A DNA stretch of 64,000 nucleotides from Calliopum simillimum (GCA_951812925.1 OX638371.1:48706101-48770100), one strand, 5' to 3'; shown: positions 45,155 through 55,870, counted from the stretch's first letter. Numbers and translations are program-made. The notes: a model not told the origin generated them from the letters alone.

Positions 45155-46173
45155 AAGCAATACTTAACACTAATAATACAGACAACACTATAACACAAAT
45201 TCGAGACATACTTAACAACAGCACATAAATAAGAATTTGTTGGATTCCAGGGCATACAGGTATACCAGGCAATGAGATAGCGGACAAGGCAGCCAAAACA
45301 GCTTCGAACTCACCACTATACATACAGTATACACACAATAAAAAAGATATACGACAGGCAGTAAACAATCATCACAAGGAAATAGTGCAACAACAATTTT
45401 CAACTGCACTTAATCATCACTACAAGTCAATAAATCCGAACTTCATTACTTGCGAAATTCCTGCGTCAATAACACGAAGGGAAGCTGTAATATACACCCG
45501 TTTTAGATTGGGCCACACACGCTTTACGCATCAATACCTGCTAAACAAGAACCCACATCCAATCTGTCCATATTGTTGTACAGAAGAACTTACAATGGCA
45601 AATTTCTTATCTAATTGCATCGAAATCTCTAGAATATACCAAAATCTTCAAACAGACCAAAATATTATTATAAATTTAATCGACTTATTAAAAACACCAT
45701 CCGAAAAAAATATGAAAGACTTTTTGACACTAGTAAAAAAACTCAGGTTGCTATACGAAACATAAAACTTAGCTAGAAGCGGAAGGCCTTAGTTGCTATT
45801 GCTTACTTATAATTCTTTCTGTAATTTATTTACTACTAAGTTTTAAATAAAAAAAATAAAAAAAAAAAAAAAAAAAAAAAACAACTAGTCTTCAACCAGT
45901 GGATTCGTGTGTAGTCAACCCATGCTAATATTTTTTTTTTTCTTTTTATTTGAATTTATTGTATATGTTCTTAAAATAATGTAAATAAAGTAAAATTACA
46001 TTCATAACAGCATTTAAATGAAAGACTTCGTTAATTAGAAAAAGTAAGATGGGAAGAAAATCAGAAGAAACCACTCTTGAATAAAAAAAATTTTAACGCG
46101 TGAGGACGAAAAAACCCTTTGGGAGATTGCAAGCGTCGTTGGAAGAAGTATTTAGACAATCCACAGCATTATA

Positions 46174-47083
46174 TTGGGTGTACAACTTAAAAACCGGAAT
46201 TTGACGGTGGATGTCCGTACTAACAAATATCGTGAAAGCTCGAACTTTATATATATGTCATTTTGAAGGTACATTTGACAGCTGTCAAAATCAGTCAACA
46301 AAACAATTTTATCTTGTGTGCATCATTATTATTTTTCACGATGAATAACTTCGAAAATTGGAGAAAAAGACAGCATTTGCGGGAGGTTCTGTTGGGTCAT
46401 TTTTTTGCAAAAAAAACTGCTGCGGAAAGTCATAGTTTGCTTGTAGAAGTTTATGGGGACTATGCTCCAGCTGAATCAAGCTGTCGTGAGTGGTTTCGAC
46501 GGTTTAAAAGTGGTGATTTTGATGTCGAAGGCAAAGAACGTCCTGGTCAGGACCAGCTAGGTGTGATCCATTATGAGCTGTTGCCAGGTGGCCAAACCAT
46601 TAATGCTCAACTCTATCGTCAACAATTGATCCGATTGAAGCAGAAAATCCAGGCAGAGCGGCCAACGTATGCGACCAGACTCGAGTCAATCATTTTCCAC
46701 CACGATAACGCTCGGCCACATATTGCTGCCCCAGTCAAAAATTACCTGGAAAACAACGGATGGGAAATCTATACAAATTTTGCCTCACCCGCCTTATAGC
46801 CCAGACCTTGCACCATCAGACTACCATTTGTTCCGATCAATGCAGAATGCCCTATCAGGAATACGGTTCACTTAAGTTCAAGATATCGAAAATTGGCTCG
46901 ATTCTTTTTGGCCGCCAAGCCGGCGCAATTTTTTTGGGATGGAATTCATAAATTGCCTGAAAGATGGGGAAATGTTGTAGCTTCCAATGGACAATACTTT
47001 GAATAAAATATATTGTAACATTTTTCCACAATAAAGCATCAAATTTCGCTAAAAAAATTCCGGTTTTTAAGTTGTACACCCAA
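46174..47083 (+). mobile_element. Internally deleted mauritiana-like mariner, 910 bp
   Basis: Inverted ends TTGGGTGTACAACTTAAAAA and TTTTTAAGTTGTACACCCAA are perfect, flanked by TA (46172-46173, 47084-47085). It contains a deleted transposase of the Mos1 (mauritiana) type. Confidence 0.94.
46341..47005 (+). pseudogene. Mauritiana-like mariner transposase, internally deleted
   Basis: The start MNNFENWRKRQHLREVLLGH (46341) is followed by KKTAAESHSLLVEVYGDYAP and RRFKSGDFDVEGKERPG. The frame then jumps by an internal deletion to LGVIHYELLPGGQTINAQLY, so the first catalytic Asp block is lost. The second Asp (IIFHHDNARPH) remains. A frame change near 46780 leads to PYSPDLAPSDYHLF with the third Asp. 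The C-terminus resembles GIHKLPERWGNVVASNGQYF. The gene cannot produce an active transposase. The upstream Met at 46263 lies in the non-coding leader. Confidence 0.88.
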
Positions 47084-48205
47084 TAGAATGAAAAAAGTTG
47101 CATAATTCACAACGCTTTGGTTGGTTATCGAAACTTGGCATTCGAGACAGGTCGGATATTATACGAAAAACTAAAATTCGGCAACGTACTTCAGCAGTGG
47201 ACATTAATAAAAACCTCACTAAATATAATGGAGTAAACATAAGTAATGAAACTGGTCGCAGGACACTCAAAAATGCTAGTTATAATGGAAGAACTCAACG
47301 TTTCAAACCTTTTATAAGTAAGGCTAAACGCAAAAAGCAATAAAAAAACCATTAAATTGCAATTAATGGTTTAGGTCAAGAATTATTTTCAGAGACGAGA
47401 CAAAAAATTATACAAATTGTATCTTTATTATATATGTAAGCTCTTTTTGCGGTTGGCCTTGCTTATAAATGGTTTGAAACGTTGAGTTCTTCGATTATAA
47501 CTAGCATTTTTGAGTGTCCTGCGACCAGTTTCATTATTTATGTTTACTCCATTATATTTAATGAGGTTTTTATTAATGTCCACTGCTGAAGTACGTTGTC
47601 GAATTTTAGTTTTTCGTATAATATCCGACCTGTCTCGAATGCCAAGTTTCGATAACCAACCAAAGCGTTGTGAATTATGGAACTTTTTTCATTCTATAAT
47701 GCTGTGGATTGTATAAATACTTCTTCCAACGCCGCTTGCAATCTCCCAAAGGGTTTTATCGTCCTCACGCATTCAAATTTTTTTTATTCAAGAGTGGTTT
47801 CTTCTGATTTTCTTCCCATCTTACTTTTTCTAAAAAACGAAGTCTTTCGCATAAAAAAAAACTCACAAATCAGATCTGAGCTACCGAAAACTAACTGTAA
47901 ATTGAATTTATAGAGTGCCACCAATACTTTTGGATTATTCTTTGGTTTTGTGTTAAAAATATTGCCATATTTTTTGGAATTCCGAATACTTTTGTGTACG
48001 GAATTTAAGTAGGATTTTGCTTATAAGCTATTTTTTACATTTTTAAGTAACATTTTTGGAAAGATTCTTTTAATGAATAAAACTAGATACTTACTGAGTT
48101 TTAATTATTAAGAGTGATTCAAAAAAAGCTAATTCGGAATTAAAAAATTTCATGACTCTTTCAAAAATTTTCAAATTCCGAATACTTTTGTGAGCCACTG
48201 TATTT

Positions 48206-48535
48206 CAAAAGTAAAAACGAAAACTGTATCTTGTTTTCGTTACGATACAAATTTATTTGCCCCTACAAACTGCAAACTGTTATCGAACTGGCCCCACCGC
48301 ATCCCTTTTTCACTAGTTTCGGGCTAGTGCTAGCCGTAAACTAGTATTTTTTGTAGACTGTCTCATATTTTTACTGCAGGGCTTTTATAAATTTTTAATA
48401 CTTCTTTTAGAGATAAGAAAACAATAGACATTTTACATTATGATATTGTTAAAATGGATTAAATTTAAATTTTTTTCTCATTTTCTGTTTTAATATGGAA
48501 TAACCCATGTATGGGCAAATCCCAAAAACTTTAAC
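48206..48535. repeat. Dispersed repeat X fragment left of LINE
   Basis: This is non-coding. Its last part ATGGGCAAATCCCAAAAACT (48512) continues, in the copy at 20595, directly into CCCGCGTCC, which here appears only after the LINE at 52396. It thus marks the left side of the LINE insertion. Confidence 0.6.
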
Positions 48536-48856
48536 AATAATCGTGCGAACAAGTAAGACGTGCAAAAAAAGTGCTTCCAGTTAATTTAGAAAAAAGCAAT
48601 TTATTATTAAAGATTATTAAAAAACTCTTTGCACATTTTAATTAACAAAGTATTTTCTACAAATTAAGTTTGCAATTGAATGATAAACTCAAACATTTAA
48701 TAACAATTAACATAAAAGTAATTTCATCTATTTATTAAAAAAAAAAAAGACAATTCCAGTGTAACCTTTGTTCTTGTTTGTTTATCGTCATAATACGATT
48801 GAACTGATCGATTCGTCAACCCGTCAACCGAAGAAGTAAAAATAAAAATAAAAACA

Positions 48857-49816
48857 ATGGCAAGTGCAAATAAAAGCAAATCTGAAAAACGCGCGAAACA
48901 AAACGTTCAGAAATCACTTTCTGAAACTCTGAACACCAGCTGTGATGAGTCATTGGTGCTGCAGTTAGTCGATCAGCGGCTCTCTGCACATAGCGAAGTT
49001 ATGCAAAAACAACTTGCTACTCAAAACCAAAAAATAAAGAAACAACTTTCTGAGCATAATGACTTCATTGCTGAAAAGCTCAGAGCAAGTGAAAAGAAAA
49101 TTCTTGATGAGTTCGCGGCGAAAACGAGTGCAATAACAGATGAATTGTTTGCTCTTATAAAAAGAGTCGATAAACTAGAAACAGTAGTGGCTGAAATGGA
49201 TGACATAAAAACTGAAATTACTTCTTTGAAAATGCAACTATCGCGGCAAGAAAATTTAGCGGTGGCGTGTGAGTTACGCCTAAATGGTGTTCCATACTTT
49301 GAAAATGAAAATCTTCAAGACATTTTTTTCAAGTTATGCGAGTCTATAAACATAGATCCCCCGGCTATCAAAAAAATATTTAGACTAAAAAACAAAAATA
49401 ATAATCGCACCACGCCTAGCGCTACAGTTTTAGTAAAACTCAATTCACCGAATGAAAAGAAACTTATATTGAAGTCAATTTCGAAGTTAAAACGCGAAAA
49501 TGAAGGGCCTTTAGTGTTAACCAACATTGGATTTGATTCTTCCGTACCGTTTTATGTTTATGAAAATTTGACTAAAACTAATATGAAAATTTCTTATGAG
49601 GCAAATAAACTTCGAAAAGATAAAAAACTTTTTGCAGTATTTACACTAAGCGGCCGCGTTTTTATCAAATACAAGGAAAATGATACTAAAGGAAAACAAA
49701 TCGATAGCGTTGAGCATCTTCATGAGACACTTGGTATCAAACATACATTTCGTAATGAGGCAAACGTTAACACCAACACTGATGAAAATGATAGGAGCTA
49801 CGTTCTTGCATTTTAA
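48857..49816 (+). CDS. LINE ORF1 protein, coiled coil plus RRM-like, intact
   Basis: A 319-residue open frame starts ATGGCAAGTGCAAATAAAAG after an A-rich leader. Residues about 1-35 are basic and serine-rich. About 45-140 has heptad-like Leu/Ile spacing (EKLRASEKKILDEFAAK, LIKRVDKLETVVAEMDDIKT) that predicts a coiled coil. About 145-290 (ELRLNGVPYFENENLQDIFF through FTLSGRVFIKYKEND) resembles the RRM-like nucleic-acid-binding domain of LINE ORF1 proteins. No zinc knuckle is present, unlike the I element. In LINEs such proteins bind element RNA in the ribonucleoprotein. The frame is unbroken, suggesting a fairly young copy. Confidence 0.85.
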   Translation: MASANKSKSEKRAKQNVQKSLSETLNTSCDESLVLQLVDQRLSAHSEVMQKQLATQNQKIKKQLSEHNDFIAEKLRASEKKILDEFAAKTSAITDELFALIKRVDKLETVVAEMDDIKTEITSLKMQLSRQENLAVACELRLNGVPYFENENLQDIFFKLCESINIDPPAIKKIFRLKNKNNNRTTPSATVLVKLNSPNEKKLILKSISKLKRENEGPLVLTNIGFDSSVPFYVYENLTKTNMKISYEANKLRKDKKLFAVFTLSGRVFIKYKENDTKGKQIDSVEHLHETLGIKHTFRNEANVNTNTDENDRSYVLAF

Positions 49817-49956
49817 AATTTTTTTATTTATATACGTATTATTTAAATTTATATTATGTAATTTTTTATTTAATTTTTTCATCTTTTATCAATATGCGGG
49901 TAACCATAAAAGAAAAGTAATTATTAATCACTGCGTTGCAAAAAAACTTTTAAATT

Positions 49957-51230
49957 ATGAGCTACCAAGATAATAATCGGGGTGGTTCCAAAGATAATGT
50001 TCATAATTTGGTTCGAATTTTAGGCAAGCAGAAAGATGGAATTAAAATTTGTCATATCAATGCACAAAGCCTCAATAATAAAATAGATGAATTTCGGTTT
50101 ATTTTTGAAAATTCAAAGATTGACATTGTTTGTGTTTCAGAAACATGGTTTCGATCAACTACCCATGACGCAATTTGCGAGGCTAATGGATACAAAATTA
50201 TCCGGGCTGATAGGCTGTCTCATGCTGGTGGTGTGGCAGTTTATATAAGAGAGGGAATAGTGTGTAATTTGCTTTGCAAATCTGGTGCTGAGGATAGCTT
50301 CGAGTATATTTTTCTCGAAGTGGTTTTTGAATCAAAAAGGTTATTTATTGGCTCCGTTTATAGACCTAACCGTAATATTGATTTTTCAAATTTATTACTT
50401 AAAATTGAAACGATAACTTTGCCATATGATGAAATAATTATTTCAGGCGACTTTAACAGCAACCTGATTTTAGAAAATACACTTTTAGAAGGAATGCAAT
50501 CTCTTGGCTTATTTGCGGTTAACTCCATAACACCAACACATTTCACGCAGACAACAAACACATTGCTAGATTTATTTTTTGTCAGCAACAAAAATAACGT
50601 TTTGCTTTATGATCAATTATCGGTACCAATGTTCTCAAGACATGATCTAATTTTTCTTTCTTATAATTTCCAATTATTGGTTAATGAGAAAATCGTTCAG
50701 TATCGGAATTTTAAAAATGTTAACTACGCACTTTTAACTGAGGAAATAAATACTATTGACTGGGATCAAATTTATAACATGATCTCGCCAGATCATCAAC
50801 TGTCATTTTTGGAACAAAACATAAACTTTTTATTTAATAAATATGTCCCAGTCAAAACTAAAGTAATTAAAAGCAGCGAACCGCCCTGGCTTACTGAAAG
50901 TATTAAAACTTTAATTTGTCAACGAAATAAAGCTTACAATCGCTGGAAAAGATTTAAGATACCTGTGCTATATACGAATTTTAAAAGCTTAAGAAAAAAC
51001 GTTGTGCAAGCTGTGCGTGTTTCAAAATCTAATTTTTATGAAAATAAATTTAGTAATGCTGTTGATGATAAGCAAACATGGAACTATATTAAACAAATAG
51101 CCCAGGAAAATAAGATGAAAAAAGAGCTTCTGTGCGAAAAAATTCCCAGTGGAAATTTTTCACCGGAATTGTCTTTATTTATGCATGATACACAAACTGT
51201 GAAAAGTCCATTGCAAAGTCGTGTGCGCAT
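49957..51230 (+). pseudogene. LINE ORF2, endonuclease half
   Basis: It starts MSYQDNNRGGSKDNVHNLVR. The AP-like endonuclease reads ICHINAQSLNNKIDEFRFIF, IVCVSETWF, GGVAVYIREG, IGSVYRPN, IIISGDFNSNLI, THFTQTTNTLLDLFF and FSRHDLIFLSY, covering residues about 20-230. A linker (EPPWLTESIKTLICQRNKAY) follows. The frame runs into unrelated sequence after about 51215 and stops at 51286-51288; the reverse-transcriptase core is absent. The element's ORF2 C-terminus is found at 51800-52185. This copy cannot retrotranspose on its own. Confidence 0.85.
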
Positions 51231-51822
51231 AAAAAGTTATTCGGGCTCAAAGGTCGCTAAGATCAGTTTTTTGCAAATATCTCGCTAATGCTAACTTTTA
51301 CAGAAAAGTGTTGGTCTCCAATTTTGTAGCACAGGAAATTTCCTACAAAAGTACGTTAAAAGTATTTGCGTACGACTTCTAGTTTAGGAGATCACCCAAT
51401 TTAAAAAGTTGTTAAAAGTTATGATATGAAATACTACCTATGAGTTCATATTAAAATATCTTACTTTTTAAATTGCCATAACTCTTCAATGAGAAGTTGT
51501 ACAAACAAAATTAAAATGCCGTTTGAAAGATAATTTAATTTTCTATATACCGTACAAAATTTTTTTTTCGTACGGCTCATGACCTTAAAAATATTCTTGA
51601 ATAACCGTTAAGGCTTCGAAATTACTGGTTTTTTAAGGATATCTGCGAATTGGTAAGTACTACGATAAAAAGTAATTGGACCAAATTTGTAGAAAATTAC
51701 AAGACCTACAAAAACTAAGCGATATGTGTACACATAGAAGTACGCAACACTTTACTCCTTTAAGGATCCGAATGCTACTAGCGAAGGCTTAGCCTGCAAA
51801 TTGTGATTCTATTTGCAGGCTA
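51215..51822. other. Unrelated 0.6-kb block replacing the LINE RT
   Basis: Non-coding sequence begins within ORF2 near 51215 and ends in a perfect 12-bp stem hairpin TAGCCTGCAAAT / ATTTGCAGGCTA (51790-51801, 51811-51822), after which the LINE frame resumes. It resembles old dispersed repeats (phrases on AAAATATTCTTGAATAACCG). Whether it is an insert with adjacent deletion or a rearranged element is not resolved. Confidence 0.6.
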
Positions 51823-52185
51823 AAATTAAATGTATTATTCAACAATATTGCACGATATGTCTTTAACATAAAACGTTTTCAGCGCATCTCTGATTTTTCA
51901 AAAAAAAATTTCCAAATGGATTTCAACAATTTACTAAAATTTAGATCACTAATTCTGCTGCATAAAATTGTCGTAACTAAGGAACCAACGTACTTGTTTA
52001 GTAAAGTTAGTTTTTCTAGTTCGCGTAGAAGAAGATGTTTGACTCAAATCAGGCATTCATGTCTAATATCTGAGCGACAATTCTACATTTACTCCATTCG
52101 TCTTTGGAACTCACTACCCTATAATATGCAACAATCATCCAACGTCAGTCAATTTAAAAGATTGTTAAGTAATTACTTTTCTTGA
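51823..52185 (+). pseudogene. LINE ORF2 C-terminal remnant
   Basis: It reads LNVLFNNIARYVFNIKRF, then DFNNLLKFRSLILLHKIV, RHSCLISERQFYIYSIRLWN and SLPYNMQQSSNVSQFKRLLS before the stop. The same order (NNAARYVF, then a LWNALP block) occurs at the C-terminus of the LINE at 57965-61490, which supports their common clade. Confidence 0.8.
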
Positions 52186-52394
52186 ATGGTTTAAAAAAAT
52201 TCAAAATTTAAAATAAAAAAAAAATAAAAAAAAAAAAAATATAATCCCGCAAGTAGTAGTTAGTTTTAAATAAGATATTGAAAAAATAGTAATAATTTTG
52301 ATGTTTGTTATTACTAGCAATTTTACACTTTATATCCTTAGTGCTTAATTTATAAGATTTATTCTTGTTAGCACTAGTTTCAAATTTTAATAAA

Positions 52395-52650
52395 TAAATA
52401 AATCCCGCGTCCGTATACTTAATAGCGATACTGAGCTGAATTTATACAATTTTAGATGACGGATATGAATCATTTTTATTATACAGGTGTATGCTAACAA
52501 GTTTATGAGACAAAAAATCTGAAGTAAAGCTTGTACGAATAGATATAACCATTTGAATGATCAGTTTATTCAAATTTGCCGTGTCTGTTGCAATATTTTA
52601 TGATTATATCTGTATGCTGTACTCACGCCGTGTACGCCGTAATTTTTACG
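52395..52650. repeat. Dispersed repeat X, inverted relative to 20350-20590
   Basis: Reverse complement of 20350-20590 at high similarity. It flanks the LINE tail. It and the copy at 20350 lie on opposite sides of the DIP2 exon 33409-33961. Confidence 0.75.
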
Positions 52651-53454
52651 TAAATGCAAATCAATACTTTTTGTAGAACCAGTTTTTCTCCACAAAAGAG
52701 ATTCTTATACTTTTTATCGTCCGACTCACCGTTTTCATCAAAAAGCCTCCCAAATGAAATCCGATTGAAATCAATCGGATTTCACGACATGCCTGATTAT
52801 AGCCTTTTTTGCATAATTTTCCTGCACTTTATAAGGAATGAAAATATAATTTCAAAAAAAGTTACAATGCTAAGGTTTAACCGGTCGCTTTAATATATAT
52901 ATGTCGTGAAATGCCTGAATATCTAATTTTGTTGAACCAGCACCGATTTTTTCCGACTTGGCTCGTTTTTGTTGGTAATAGAATTCAGAAGAAAACCAAC
53001 ACTTTGAAAAAAAAAATAAAAATAATTGAAACAATTCTAAACAAAAATTTAATTTCTGATATATTTCTCGATTCTGAATCCGAATCGGTCTATCGAGTAC
53101 GGTTTTTGAGATATCCTTAACTAAAATTTCAAAAAACACTACTTTTGAGTTTATATGGAGCATACACGAAATTATTTTACTATTTTCTATTAAATTCAGC
53201 ACCTAGTTCTATTCGCTGTCTTAAATGATTTTCCTATAAAAAGTTACGATCATTTCAAAATGGTATCATGAATTTATATCTCATTTTGAACACACAAAAT
53301 ATCACCATATAAAGCATTCAATAGAAAATAGCAAAATATTTCATATTAATTTTATATTTTTGATAAAAAATTGCTTGTAATTCGGGACTTGAAAAAGGCC
53401 GGGATCCCGGGGTCCCACCTGATTATTTTTTGAAATTTTTTGTTAAAATCATAC
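52651..53454. other. Intronic sequence, no gene recognised
   Basis: It contains a small inverted repeat around AAATCCGATTGAAATCAATCGGATTT (about 52758) and a dispersed-repeat phrase (TCTATCGAGTACGG, 53090) related to 10570 and 63200. No coding features. Confidence 0.4.
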
Positions 53455-53552
53455 TTTTTTTTTTGAGTAAGTTTATTGACAGTTGCTTTGTTTACTAATG
53501 AAAGTACCAACGCGCTTTTTTTTTAACCCTTTAACTGTTTATGTCGAGTATA

Positions 53553-55189
53553 CAGTACCTGTCCATTGAATTGCGAACGATAGCATTTTTTCGTAAAATC
53601 AAGTATAACTCGCAGAGTGCTGCATTGAAAAAATCAAAAGTAAGGTCAGTTGCATTGCTCTGCATTTAAGCTCTGTAGACAACTTTTAAAAAAAAAAAGT
53701 TGACACCCATTTGTGAAAATAATGGGAAAAACTCTCGATAGAAGTAATTTCAGCTATTCAGATTTTGATATTACTTGAAAAATTAGTGCAATTAGTTGAA
53801 GAAAAAGCTAATAAGTGGTCAAATTTCTTCACAGCGACAAAGGATGGAGGATTAGAAAATAATTGCGTGTAAAAAAATGTATTAAAATGGTTACCGGAAT
53901 TTAAAACCTTCTCAAATTCTCACTAATACCCTGTAATTTAGAAATGGGGGCTAAAAGTGGTATTAAGGTGGAAAAATATATGCATGTAGTAGCTCTTTCG
54001 AAAGATGGGGGCACAAGCTATTCAGATATAGCAAAAAATTTAGGCATCAGTGTTCAAAACTGCAAAGGAATATAAGAGTTCACCTACTAAGATAATACAT
54101 TTTTCTAACAGCCGAGCAAATTGCAGAGGAAAGCGGAAAACCACTATAAAACAAGGCAGATTAAGTATGCAAAAAGCCTTGGAGAACCGAACCGCAGCAT
54201 TTCGAAGTACTTGGAACGACTTAAAAAGCGCTGGTGTCAATATAACAAGACATAATCTTACAAGACGATTTGATGAAAATTGTTCTGTATGCGGTAGGCC
54301 AGTATAAAAGCCAAAATTGATTAAAGCAATGAAGTGACACCGATTTTGATGGGCACAGCTACATAAGGATCTTGCTTCTAACTAGTGGAAAAACTAAGTT
54401 TCCAAACAGCGCCATGCTTAAGTCAATTTTGCTTTTATGCTGCCATATTGCATTCTGAACAATTTTCATGAAATCGTCTTCTAAGATTATGTCTTGTTAT
54501 ATTGACACGAGCGCTTTTTATGTCGTTCCAAATACTTAGAAATGTTGCGGTTCGGTTCTCCAAGGCTTTTTGCATACTTAATCTGCCTTGTCTTATAGTG
54601 GTTTTCCGCTTTCCTCTGCAATTTGGTCAGCTGTTAGAAAAACTTATTATCTTAGTAGGTGAATTCTTATATTCCTTTGCAGTTTTGAACACTGATGCCT
54701 ACATTGTTTGCTATATCTGAATAGCTTGTGCCCCCATCTTTCGAAAGAGCTACTACATGCATATATTTTTCCACCTTAATACCACTTTTAGCCCCCATTT
54801 CTAAATTACAGGGTATTAGTGAGAATTTGAGAAGGTTTTAAATTCCGGTAACCATTTTAATACATTTTTTTACACGCAATTATTTTCTAATCATCTATCC
54901 TTTGTCGCTGTGAAGAAATTTGACCACTTATTAGCTTTTTCTTCAACTAATTGCACTAATTTTTCAAGTAATATCAAAATCTGAATAGCTGAAATTACTT
55001 CTATCGAGAGTTTTTTCGCATTATTTTCACAAATCGGTGTCAGATTTGATTTTTGAAAAGTTGTCTACAGAGCTTAAATGCAGAGCAATGCAACTGACCT
55101 TACTTTTGATTTTTTAATGCAACACTCTGCGAGTTATACTTGATTTTACGAAAAAATGCTATCGTTCGCAATTCAATGGACAGGTACTG
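53553..55189. mobile_element. Tc1-derived palindrome inside piggyBac-like MITE
   Basis: Ends CAGTACCTGTCCATTGAATT and AATTCAATGGACAGGTACTG are perfect inverses with TA on both flanks (53551-53552, 55190-55191). Two arms of about 770 bp meet near 54340-54400. Each arm contains the same N-terminal Tc1 transposase fragment. It is 1,637 bp and non-autonomous. Confidence 0.9.
53944..54307 (+). pseudogene. Tc1-like transposase N-terminus (mirrored at 54420-54800)
   Basis: It reads MGAKSGIKVEKYMHVVALSK, GGTSYSDIAKNLGISVQNC (first helix-turn-helix), a frameshift, then RKTTIKQGRLSMQKALENRT, WNDLKSAGVNITRHNLTRRF and CSVCGRPV. This fits the bipartite DNA-binding region of Tc1 transposases. No catalytic domain follows because the palindrome turns around. 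The mirrored fragment on the minus strand is about equally decayed. Confidence 0.75.
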
Positions 55190-55870
55190 TACTCGTCAGA
55201 GCAAAATGAAAATTTTTCGCATTATGTCGAGTATACTCGTCGTGAAGATAAAAAAAATCGCATTCGTATTATTATTAAACGAATCAACTGTATTTTTTTT
55301 TTTTTCCTGAAAAAGGGCAAATAAAGATCTTTTAAAAAATGTTCATTTTAGAATATTCGTTAGTCTGGCAACCTTATTTATTTTAATTCACAATAGCTGA
55401 AATAACAAATTCTGGGGAAGAACCGTTACAAAACGATTTTATGTGATATTTTTTATCAATGAAATAAATTTTGTTTGTTAACAACGAATAAAAATATATA
55501 TTTTTTAAAAAACCAACACGCAACTTTTGATCATAATTGCCTACTTTTATAGACAGAAACAATTTACTCTGTTTATGTAGAGTATACTCGTTTTCGATAG
55601 AAAATAACTAAGCAGGCAGAAAAAGTTTTTCGAAACAAAATTAAACAGTTAAAGGGTTAATTGAGTTATGATAAATTTATATTGAACTAATTAAACAGTC
55701 ATTATTGCAATTTTTCAACAACAGACGCAAGCAAGTGTTAACATGGTAATTTTTTACATATGTTTCGGCTACTTCCACATACATATTTATATATTTTCAT
55801 ATATGTATAAACATTAGGGTGGGCCAAATTGTATGGACGAAATTTTATCGACCTCGACTACCCTATCCGA

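Larger units (their letters stand above)
40552..45765 (+). pseudogene. I-element ORF2 (endonuclease-RT-RNase H), interrupted
   Basis: It starts MVLNILQWNINGYQNN. Apurinic-type endonuclease motifs are LQETHL, LLGDFNAWSPLWGS and GSDHFPIW. A premature TAA at 41659-41661 lies in the same frame as the reverse transcriptase (FDSEKAFDRI, NGIPQGSPPS and the catalytic IMYADDLYIYG near 42580). An insert at 43248-43994 splits it before RNase H (LLTDGSKND, TAEAEAILYA, VFTDSLSTV). A second insert (44407-45154) splits RNase H, which resumes as AILNTNNTDNTITQIRDIL, meets a TAA at 45226 and continues CWIPGHTGIPGNEIADKAA. The C-terminal CPYCCTEE Cys motif precedes the stop at 45765. Removing each insert with one 3-bp duplication restores the frame. 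Confidence 0.9.
39109..45880 (+). mobile_element. I-clade non-LTR retrotransposon, near full length
   Basis: It starts CAGTTGCCAATC, ends in an A-rich tail, and is flanked by the direct repeat (A)ACAACTAGTCT (39097-39108 and 45881-45891). Removing two 0.75-kb inserts leaves about 5.3 kb, close to the Drosophila I factor. It encodes ORF1 with zinc knuckles and ORF2 with endonuclease, reverse transcriptase, RNase H and a C-terminal Cys motif, the I-clade order. Stops, frameshifts and inserts make this copy inactive. Confidence 0.92.
46095..47343 (+). pseudogene. Tc1-like transposase N-terminus in left palindrome arm
   Basis: Joining across the mariner gives a Tc1-type DNA-binding region: TREDEKTLWEIASVVGRSIQ, then after the insert LGIRDRSDIIRKTKIRQRTS, VDINKNLTKYNGVNISNETG, RRTLKNASYNGRTQRFKPF. 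This fits the paired helix-turn-helix domain of Tc1 transposases. The catalytic domain is absent, and the mirror copy occupies 47400-47790 on the minus strand. Confidence 0.7.
46020..48200. mobile_element. Tc1-derived palindrome, left arm truncated, mariner inside
   Basis: The right half (about 47400-48200) ends CTTTTGTGAGCCACTG followed by TA, a Tc1-type end. Its inner part is the reverse complement of the left arm (46020-46173 plus 47086-47345). Shared phrases are AAAGTAAGATGGGAAGAAAA, GAGATTGCAAGCG and GGTTGGTTATCGAAACTTGG. The arms meet near 47370. The left arm lacks its outer end. A mariner (46174-47083) interrupts the left arm at a TA. Confidence 0.8.
48536..52394 (+). mobile_element. 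CR1/Jockey-like LINE, RT largely replaced
   Basis: The element interrupts family X between ATGGGCAAATCCCAAAAACT and TCCCGCGTCCGTATAC, as judged from the uninterrupted copy at 20570-20620. It has a 5' region, an intact ORF1, an endonuclease-bearing ORF2 and a tail ending in AATAAATAAATAAA. Most of the reverse transcriptase is missing and replaced by about 0.6 kb of unrelated sequence. The clade (CR1/Jockey group) is inferred from the endonuclease and the C-terminal region shared with the LINE at 57965. Confidence 0.82.
53527..55656. mobile_element. piggyBac-like MITE, TTAA duplication, interrupted
   Basis: Ends CCCTTTAACTGTTTA and TAAACAGTTAAAGGG are inverted and flanked by TTAA (53523-53526, 55657-55660), the piggyBac hallmark. 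Without the nested Tc1 palindrome it is about 0.5 kb. It carries several copies of the palindrome CGAGTATACTCG. A truncated second copy lies at 57570-57954 in opposite orientation. Confidence 0.88.

Noticed and set aside
51790..51822. Hairpin followed by CTAA considered as a Helitron 3' end
   Set aside because: The stem includes the CTA bases and no TC-type 5' end or spacing typical of Helitrons was found; the LINE frame resumes immediately.
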